From Siphonodentalium dalli (Eukaryota; Mollusca; Scaphopoda; Gadilida; Siphonodentaliidae), in the NCBI GenBank assembly GCA_032622095.1, contig CP136066.1, positions 129,239,917 to 129,303,916 on the forward strand: a stretch of 64,000 nucleotides of DNA, written 5' to 3'. Every line of letters starts with the position of its first letter. Position 1 is the first letter of the stretch. The notes beneath the pieces are model-generated. The model saw only the letters and a list, made by a program, of their open reading frames with translations, was not told the origin of the DNA and did no database searches. The position numbers and the translations under genes were made by a program. This document shows, piece by piece, positions 57,183 to 64,000 of this stretch.

Positions 57183-57594
57183 CATGGCCATATAGCCACT
57201 CAAGATATACATATACACCCCACCCATGACAACAGTCACTCCATGTATACATATACACCTCACCAATCGCCATATGGCCACCTACTTTATAGACAAACAC
57301 CTCACACATGACCATACAGATACAATTGGGTACACCCGTACACCCCACACATGACCATACAGTAATGAGTCACCATGCAGGCATACCAGTTACACTCCTA
57401 CACCTGACCCATGACCATATAGTCACTCCCTGTATACCTATTCACCACATTCATGATCATACAGTCACGCAATGTATACCTATTCACCTCACCCCAGTAT
57501 ACATATTCTCCACAACCATGCCCATATAACCACGAAAGATATACTTATGCACCCTACCCATAACCATAGAGTCACTCCAGGTATGCATATACAT
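57183..57594 (+). repeat. Degenerate minisatellite of about 42-bp units
   Basis: About nine or ten units of the form CCATATAGTCACTCC followed by TGTATACATATACACC and CACCCATGA lie between two inward-facing transposon-like ends. The units vary in length and sequence. Chance frames in it are repeats, not genes. Confidence 0.75.
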
Positions 57595-57665
57595 AGGGCC
57601 CTGCGATTCGGGCATTATTAATTCAATTCGATTTGATTTTGATACATAATCGCGATTCGATTCAG
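57595..57665 (+). mobile_element. Transposon end with GATTCG words (right)
   Basis: TAGGGCCCTGCGATTCGGGC followed by AATTCGATTTGATT resembles the reverse of the sequence ending at 57182. It points rightward. No partner end or duplication was recognised. Confidence 0.4.
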
Positions 57666-57941
57666 CAAAAGTATACCATTTACGCGGACAATGGGCGAAA
57701 AATTAAGGTAAAAATTGTTAACGAGGTCCGCATAACTTATCTGACTCGTATTTGAATGTCCATATACAGACGCAATTTGTCATCGGAGATGCTATGTGAA
57801 TAATTTAGATAACTTGAACTATCGGATTTGCGCACAAACGGTGAGTCCAATCTCGCCAAGAAGATGTTTGTCTTGTTTGTGAGAGAAAACCTTGATATCA
57901 AATACGCATGCGCAGATGAGCTATTCGAATTTACATTACTT

Positions 57942-57966
57942 TTAGATTAGATTAGATTAGATTATT
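57942..57966 (+). repeat. Short (TTAGA)n run
   Basis: About four copies of TTAGA at 57942-57964. The nearby sequence to 58360 is AT-rich with no gene. Confidence 0.8.
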
Positions 57967-58359
57967 TATTGGTAATGATACATATCTATACAATTTTATA
58001 CAAAAGTTGACACATGTATACAAATTGAATTAGCAATATTAAATAATTATGGATGGAACTGCGGTCGACACTAACATATATATATGTAATTCAGTGATAA
58101 TAAGAGCTCACTATTTAGATGTATATAATCAAAAAGAGATTTAACCAATAAAGTTTTAAGATGGTTAGTCGGTGGTATTAATATTAATAAATTGTATTAT
58201 TAATACTGGTCAGCCTCGATCTATAATTAAATATATAATTTAAAAAAATGCCAAGAAATGTTGTAAAAAATAGGAATTTTCTAAATTTGTTTTTTGTTGG
58301 CGAAATTGCGTTTTTTGGATGTAAAAGGGTTTGACATTGGTTTTACAAAGTGAAAATAA

Positions 58360-58490
58360 TATACCCCGCTAACTATGTAGCACATGTTTATAAAGAGATA
58401 TACCATCCTTAATGTATACCATGCTAACTATGTAGCACATGTTTATAAAGAGATATACCATCCTTAATGTATACCCCGCTAACTATGTAG
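58360..58490 (+). repeat. 55-bp tandem repeat, about 2.3 units
   Basis: GCTAACTATGTAGCACATG recurs at 58368, 58423 and 58478 (period 55 bp), leading directly into the larger satellite. Confidence 0.88.
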
Positions 58491-60160
58491 CTGGGTATAT
58501 CAGCCATATGTTATATAGGTATGTCCACACTATGTGATGTGTCACATGGTGTATGTACAGGGCGACAGCTGAGTATCTCAGTCATATGTTATATAGGTAT
58601 GTCTACACTATGTGATGTGTCACATGGGGTATGTACAGGGCGACAGCTGGGTATATCAGTCATATGTTATATTGGTATGTCCACACAATGTGATGTGTCA
58701 CATGGGGTATGTACAGGGCGACAGCTGGGTAAATCAGTCATATGTTATATAGGTATGTCTACAAGTGCTATGTGATGTGCCACATGGGGTATGTACAGGG
58801 CGACAGCTGAGTATCTCAGTCATATGTTATATAGGTATGTCTACACTATGTGATGTGCCACATGGGGTATGTACAGGGCGACAGCTGAGTATCTCAGTCA
58901 TATGTTATATAGGTATGTCCACACTATGTGATGTGCCACATGGGGTATGTACAGGGCGACAGCTGGGTATATCAGTCATATGTTATATAGGTATGTCTAC
59001 AAGTGCTATGTGATGTGCCACATGGGGTATGTACAGGGCGACAGCTGAGTATCTCAGTCATATGTTATATAGGTATGTCTACACTGTGTGATGTGCCACA
59101 TGGGGTATGTACAGGGCGACAGCTGAGTATCTCAGTCATATGTTATATAGGTATGTCTACAAGTGCTATGTGATGTGCCACATGGGGTATGTACAGGGCG
59201 ACAGCTGGGTATATCAGTCATATGTTATATTGGTATGTCCACACAATGTGATGTGCCACATGGGGTATGTACAGGGCGACAGCTGGGTATATCAGTCATA
59301 TGTTATATAGGTATGTCTACAAGTGCTATGTGATGTGCCACATGGGGTATGTACAGGGCGACAGCTGAGTATCTCAGTCATATGTTATATAGGTATGTCT
59401 ACACTGTGTGATGTGCCACATGGGGTATGTACAGGGCGACAGCTGAGTATCTCAGTCATATGTTATATAGGTATGTCTACAAGTGCTATGTGATGTGCCA
59501 CATGGGGAATGTACAGGGCGACAGCTGGGTATATCAGTCATATGTTATATTGGTATGTCCACACAATGTGATGTGCCACATGGGGTATGTACAGGGCGAC
59601 AGCTGGGTATATCAGTCATATGTTATATAGGTATGTCTACAAGTGCTATGTGATGTGCCACATGGGGTATGTACAGGGCGACAGCTGAGTATCTCAGTCA
59701 TATGTTATATAGGTATGTCTACACTATGTGATGTGCCACATGGGGTATGTACAGGGCGACAGCTGAGTATCTCAGTCATATGTTATATAGGTATGTCCAC
59801 ACTATGTGATGTGCCACATGGGGTATGTACAGGGCGACAGCTGGGTATATCAGTCATATGTTATATAGGTATGTCTACAAGTGCTATGTGATGTGCCACA
59901 TGGGGTATGTACAGGGCGACAGCTGAGTATCTCAGTCATATGTTATATAGGTATGTCTACACTGTGTGATGTGCCACATGGGGTATGTACAGGGCGACAG
60001 CTGAGTATCTCAGTCATATGTTATATAGGTATGTCTACAAGTGCTATGTGATGTGCCACATGGGGTATGTACAGGGCGACAGCTGGGTATATCAGTCATA
60101 TGTTATATAGGTATGTCTACAAGTGCTATGTGATGTGCCACATGGGGTATGTACAGGGCG
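58491..60160 (+). repeat. 78/82-bp satellite array, 21 units, with higher-order pattern
   Basis: GTATGTACAGGGCGACAGCT anchors 21 units between 58551 and 60147. Spacings are 78 or 82 bp; the 4-bp difference comes from ACACTATG versus ACAAGTGCTATG. Two unit types occur: A with CTGAGTATCTCAG, a short palindrome, and B with CTGGGTATATCAG. From the fourth unit the order is AAB AABB AABB AAB AAB. Units are nearly identical, so the array has been homogenised recently. Frames in it (58521-59891) are products of the period and not genes. Confidence 0.95.
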
Positions 60161-60470
60161 ATAATTTTTAAAATCATAATTAATTTGTCCTTAAGGGAAG
60201 CCCGAAACTGAACTATATGGATTACATCTCCGGCGTTGTGTCAATCAGGAGGGTTAAAATTTTATTGCTGTCCCGACTCCGTTGTTCACACCCGTACTCA
60301 GATTGTCACGCATGAATACGCCCAAGTAAATCCCGCATTCTAATTATCGAGTCAGTTTTTATTTCCGACTTAATCATGATATTTGCGAGTCGCGGGGTTG
60401 GGAATGGGAATGGGAATAGTTCAGTTTCAGGCTTCCCTTAAGGAAAAATTAATTATAATTTTTAAAATTA
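60161..60470. mobile_element. MITE with 56-bp inverted repeats at the satellite edge
   Basis: The arms at 60161-60216 and 60416-60470 pair through TCCTTAAGGGAAGCC and AAACTGAACTAT, with an AT-rich outer part. The last satellite unit stops at GGGCGA where this element begins. After the right arm, AACTGAACTATATGGATTA occurs once more as a direct repeat near 60495. Confidence 0.8.
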
Positions 60471-60474
60471 TATT

Positions 60475-61358
60475 TTTCCGCCAAGGAAAGCCCTTCAACT
60501 GAACTATATGGATTAGAATGCAAGCCCAGGAGGAGGCAGAGCAATAAAGTTAATTAATATCCAAATTCGATGGGAATGCACTTTTCCGAAACAGATTTCA
60601 TGTAAATCTGATTTAGTCATGAATCTGATATGATTATGTTACGTGAAAGAGCTCACAATTCAGATTCCGACATTGCTCAAACATGGACCCCCCCCCCTTG
60701 TTTTTGGAAGAAACATCCTAGGTAGTGCCATATAATTCATGCTAGCGAGACAACCGAGTAAGTATAACTTTTGAAGAGACTTCTTTCCCTTCACTTCTTC
60801 CGTCGCTTCTTCGCTCTCTCGACAGTTCACATTTTGAAGTGATGTCACATGCAGCCATTGTGTATGTCGTAAGATATCAGGATGCTTATGATACACCAGG
60901 GAGCAAATTAACAGGTATCGCATCGCAATTTGCTACTGAAATGTGGATAATAGCTAGGAATTTTATATGATGTTATAAAATTCTATCTAATCATGTCAAT
61001 GTTAGGTTATTTGCTAATCAAAATTTCAAAAGTAATTTGCTCCCTGTGATACACAAACCAGATATCAAAATGATATGCGGCAGATATCATAGCGATGTAT
61101 GATGTATCATTATATCATGCCACAAATCCCTACTCCAGCCTCGTATAATGCAGGGTTTTAAAGTACACTAATTTTAAAGTACAATAATTCCAGTATATTT
61201 CCAGTATATTCCAGTATTTTTTTCCAGATTTTCCAGTGCGAGTTATCGTGCTTATTATACAGGGTTTCCTCTAGACTATGGGGTCAGGGAATGGTCCCCT
61301 TTTAGTGTCAAGGGAATTTATACTCCAGAATTAATTTATATACCAGTATTGCTTTTAA
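60475..61358. other. No recognisable gene
   Basis: It contains a poly-C run at about 60688. A minus frame at 60660-60923 has no motif or valid splice borders. GATATCA- and CCAGTATATTCC-like small repeats lie at 61060-61240. Confidence 0.4.
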
Positions 61359-61366
61359 ATTAATAT

Positions 61367-62459
61367 GGATCCGGGCCCACTCGCCCCAGGGCCAGCTCGC
61401 CCCAGGTAGTTTTTGGGGCGAGCTGGCCCACCTTTCCGGGGCGAGTCGGCCCGGGTATTACATTTGTATTAAAGTTGTAAATAAGTTAATTTATATTGAT
61501 ATATTAATTTTTTAAGTTCATATTATGATATATTTCAGAGTTATGTTCATCAATTTCGACATTTATATTACTTTAGGCAAGTTAATAGCCAGTAGGCCTA
61601 TATGATCCTATATCACACTAGTTGGTCTGAACGACGAACCAGCGAATTCATAAATAACAATGATGACCACCACCATCCTCAATTTATATTATAAAATGTA
61701 TAAAGATTTCGTGGAAAGATTTGTTACAAATTAAAAACAAAATTATTTTAATTCATTAAACATTTTATTCAAATTTAAAAAAAAATATTTTAATTCAAAT
61801 TTTTTATTTTTATTTATTTATTCTTTGAAACTATTATCATTTCAGATTCTTGGAGCCCCTTTCAGCATGAGATCGAGTCAACTTCTGTCCATCCATGCGT
61901 TTGTCCAGAAGGATGGAAAAAGGAAACAGTTTCCATTGGTGTTCGTCTTTATGTCAAGACGACACGTTCCGACTACGTGAAGGTGTTCAAAGAAGTCATG
62001 ACCAGATTAGACCATCCTGCAGTGCTCGACTTCGAAACAGCGCTGTGGCAGTCAATTCGCGAGGTTGTCCCAGGAGTTGCCATCAAAGGTTGCTGTTTCC
62101 ACTGGTCCCAGGCTGTTCTGAGGAAGGTGGGCGACGTCAGACTTCAGACATCTTACCGAGCGGGAGGGCCGCTTACAGACTTTGTTCGGCAGATAATCGC
62201 ATTGCCGTTCCTGCCGTTCGCGACACCTTCGATGCATTGAGGACAAATAATGATCTCGAAGGTGTGTATATTTAATTCAACATGTATATTTAATGATATT
62301 CAACAACATTCAGTGACAAACATTAAATTCAACAATCTATAATTAACCAAAAGAAAACCAACTTAAATAAGACATTATCCCTTGGGGCGAGCTGGCCCGG
62401 GACGAGCTGGCCCAGGTCGACTGGGGTGAGTGGACCCTGGGGCGAGTGGGCCCGTTTCC
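61367..62459 (+). mobile_element. Small Mutator-like element with complete ends
   Basis: The ends are GGATCCGGGCCCACTCGCCC and the inverse of GGAAACGGGCCCACTCGCCC. The inverted similarity runs on for tens of bases through repeated GGGGCGAGCTGGCCC words. The 8-bp duplication ATTAATAT flanks at 61359-61366 and 62460-62467. MULE duplications are usually 8-11 bp, mostly 9. The interior carries one spliced exon of a MULE transposase (61846-62261). At 1093 bp it is far shorter than an autonomous MULE. Confidence 0.87.
61846..62261 (+). pseudogene. MULE transposase core exon with one frameshift
   Basis: The acceptor is CATTTCAG at 61845 and the donor TCGAAG|GTGTGT at 62262. The first part reads SSQLLSIHAFVQKDGKRKQF and FPLVFVFMSRRHV. 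After a one-base shift near 61970 it reads DYVKVFKEVMTRLDHPAVLD, FETALWQSIREVVPG, then IKGCCFHWSQAVLRKV and LPFLPFA. The DFE and GC-x-FHW-x-QA motifs are those of the MULE DDE transposase domain. The rest of the protein (N-terminal finger, C-terminal part) is absent from the element. It cannot be active as it stands. Confidence 0.85.
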
Positions 62460-62467
62460 ATTAATAT

Positions 62468-63000
62468 ATCCATGCCTTACATTTCCACATTAGGCAGTCA
62501 TTTCAACAACTATATTGCACACCATGTTCATAATAATAATCTTACAGCCATTAAAGCTATGGGTTTTAAGGCCACCATATCAGACCACAAACCACTCCTG
62601 ATACCTATTAGCAGCAATATAATACATACATGAAGGTAGTCTATACTGGCTGTTCAGTCAGTTGGATGAATGACTACCTTCATGTATGTGAACTTAACCT
62701 ACCGACCTTGTTTTATTTCCAGGAATTACATGCAGTAATGACTAATGTTATTTATATTGCCCAAATAATTTTGTACAATTTAACTGTTTATTAAATCAAC
62801 TCACAATTTATAACTAATCCTTGGTGTTGATTGATTCTCTCATATTAACTGGCATATTTATTATTATAACATAGTCGGGGAGCCAATAAGGTCCACCTGC
62901 ACCCCCCCCGATGATTACAAATAACCTTATTTTTATTGTTCCCTATGGTATCCAGATAAAGAATCCGGAATTCTCCGAAAAATAAAGGTGGCCCTACTAG
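62468..63000. other. No gene; one inverted repeat
   Basis: CATACATGAAGGTAGTC and its inverse GACTACCTTCATGTATG lie at about 62626-62642 and 62672-62688. Otherwise this is AT-rich, with a short poly-C run at 62901. Confidence 0.5.
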
Positions 63001-63910
63001 GTGCTAGAGCCATTTGAATCCAAGATGGCCGCCATTTCCTCTAATTCCGACCAGCTGTATTTAATCGTTGTAATAGATCGGTTGTTAGCAAAAGACACAG
63101 ACAAAATATATGCCATTTGTTGGTATGATGTCCTTCTTCAAAATGACGGCAAAAAATTTCGAAAAAAAATCAAAATGGCCGCCGAAAAATGACGTCATCT
63201 GCACGAAAATAGGAAATTTAATTAATATTTCACCATATCTTCCATTTTTCTTCACATTAATCATTAGTAAATGGCAATGTTTTTGAGACAGTCATCAAGC
63301 GTGATATTATAGCGTCATTTTAACACATTTGCCATTGACGAGGGTTCCGTAATAGATACAGAAAGAGGATTTGAAAAAGAGGTGTAAAATTTTCGATTTT
63401 TTGCAAGACGATTTTGATAGTCATTTTATCGACAAACCACACAGGCTGTTAATAGAATGTCAACAACTATGTGCTTTATTTTATTGGACGGATGTTTTAC
63501 TTCAATGGGAATGAAATTGGTGTAGAAAATTTCCAAAATGGCCGCCGAACATATGAAAAATGGTAAATATTGCCCCAGGGTGTCCTGCAATGGCTTACAA
63601 GTTGTGGTTAATATATAAAATTGGCTAATCTGTATTATATACATTGCATACTAACATGTCTGATGCACCATGGATCATTGTTTCTATTGTCACCACTGAC
63701 ATCACCAGAAATATTGGATTTTTCTCTCACAAACTTGACATAAATTTCGACAAAAATTCACTTTTCAGGGTTGGACAATTGTTTTAAGTAAAATGCAACT
63801 ATCATTGGTATCAAAGGTATTTATTGTACTGGTCTATCTTAAATGTGTCACACTACGGTGTTTATAGACCAAATTGCTCAAGATGGCTTCCAAAATGGCA
63901 ACCAAATTTG
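63001..63910 (+). repeat. AAGATGGC / AAAATGGCCGCC repeat, degenerate units
   Basis: ATCCAAGATGGCCGCCATTTCC (63020), CAAAATGGCCGCCGAAAAATG (63172), CCAAAATGGCCGCCGAACAT (63533) and CTCAAGATGGCTTCC (63879) mark loosely repeated blocks that also share TGTTGGTATGATGTCC / TATTGGACGGATGTTT-like spacing. Chance frames here show no coding signal. The window ends in unremarkable sequence. Confidence 0.5.
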
Positions 63911-64000
63911 TAAAAAGTTAATTTTTTACATATATCCCGAACATTATTCTCTGCGTTATCCGACAAGGTAGTAAATTGTGACTCACTTGGTTATTGTACG

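Noticed and set aside
58521-59891. Repeated open frames of 67-84 codons with a C-x-G-x-Q motif
   Set aside because: They arise from the 78/82-bp satellite period; the 4-bp length variants break any longer frame.
58491-60160. CRISPR-like repeat array
   Set aside because: Whole units of about 80 bp repeat with no unique spacers, and the window is animal DNA; it is a satellite.
60660-60923. Minus-strand 87-codon frame with a charged middle as a possible host exon
   Set aside because: No acceptable donor or acceptor at the borders of the charged part, and no link in phase to the two host exons.
1-64000. tRNA, rRNA or bacterial-type operon features
   Set aside because: I scanned for T-arm consensus, rRNA-like words and ribosome-binding-site spaced gene strings and found none that hold up.

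Overview
The window looks like intron-rich, repeat-packed, AT-rich DNA from a lophotrochozoan animal, most likely a mollusc (bivalve or gastropod). Reasons: almost no long open frames; dozens of decayed transposons of animal types (hAT, Mutator-like, LINE, TTAA-target elements); and many copies of the repeat architecture known from bivalve 'pearl'/HINE (Helentron-derived) elements, in which tandem core units are followed by a GGAC/CAGA microsatellite and a terminal stem-loop. There is no bacterial-type gene organisation. The taxon is an inference; no host gene could be named.

Two short minus-strand exons, 41585-41715 and 7852-7980, have good splice borders, matching intron phase and a continuous coiled-coil reading. 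They suggest one host gene on the minus strand with a 33.6 kb intron. Nearly everything between them is mobile DNA. The flanking parts (1-7.8 kb and 41.7-64 kb) hold no other exon I could support.

Layout. 0.06-0.28 kb: foldback-like CAACGCGGTC repeat. 0.73-2.1 kb: minus-strand copy of a FEN1/PIN-like nuclease family with a cysteine-rich tail cut off by one stop codon; a second, more decayed copy lies at 54.7-55.3 kb. 2.2-2.6 kb: hairpin MITE, with relatives at 37 and 48 kb. 3.1-4.5 kb: hAT element with a BED finger remnant. 4.8-7.6 kb: a possible TTAA-flanked element holding a hAT insertion. 8.2-19.1 kb: a four-layer nest (pearl-like element P1, broken by a small hAT and by a LINE of about 8 kb, the LINE itself broken by two more pearl-like elements, one of them another P1). 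20.8-25.5 kb: several hAT elements, one splitting the target duplication of another. 26.4 kb: TTAA-type MITE. 28.2-35.6 kb: fragments of L1-like LINEs, foldback palindromes, a FLYWCH-finger exon and a hAT remnant. 35.9-44.9 kb: pearl-like arrays, hairpins and the host exon. 44.9-54 kb: sparse DNA, then more pearl-like copies and a 565-bp tandem repeat. 57-60.5 kb: minisatellites and a 21-unit satellite with higher-order structure. 61.4-62.5 kb: a complete small Mutator-like element with long GC-rich inverted repeats and one spliced transposase exon. 63-64 kb: AAGATGGC-rich repeat.

No coding region here appears both intact and complete. What can be reconstructed is mainly the order of insertion events: 8-bp target duplications, restored reading frames and empty-site comparisons let several insertions be placed to the base. 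All 15 microsatellite tracts of the pearl-like elements that I found lie in the same orientation, antisense to the inferred host gene.
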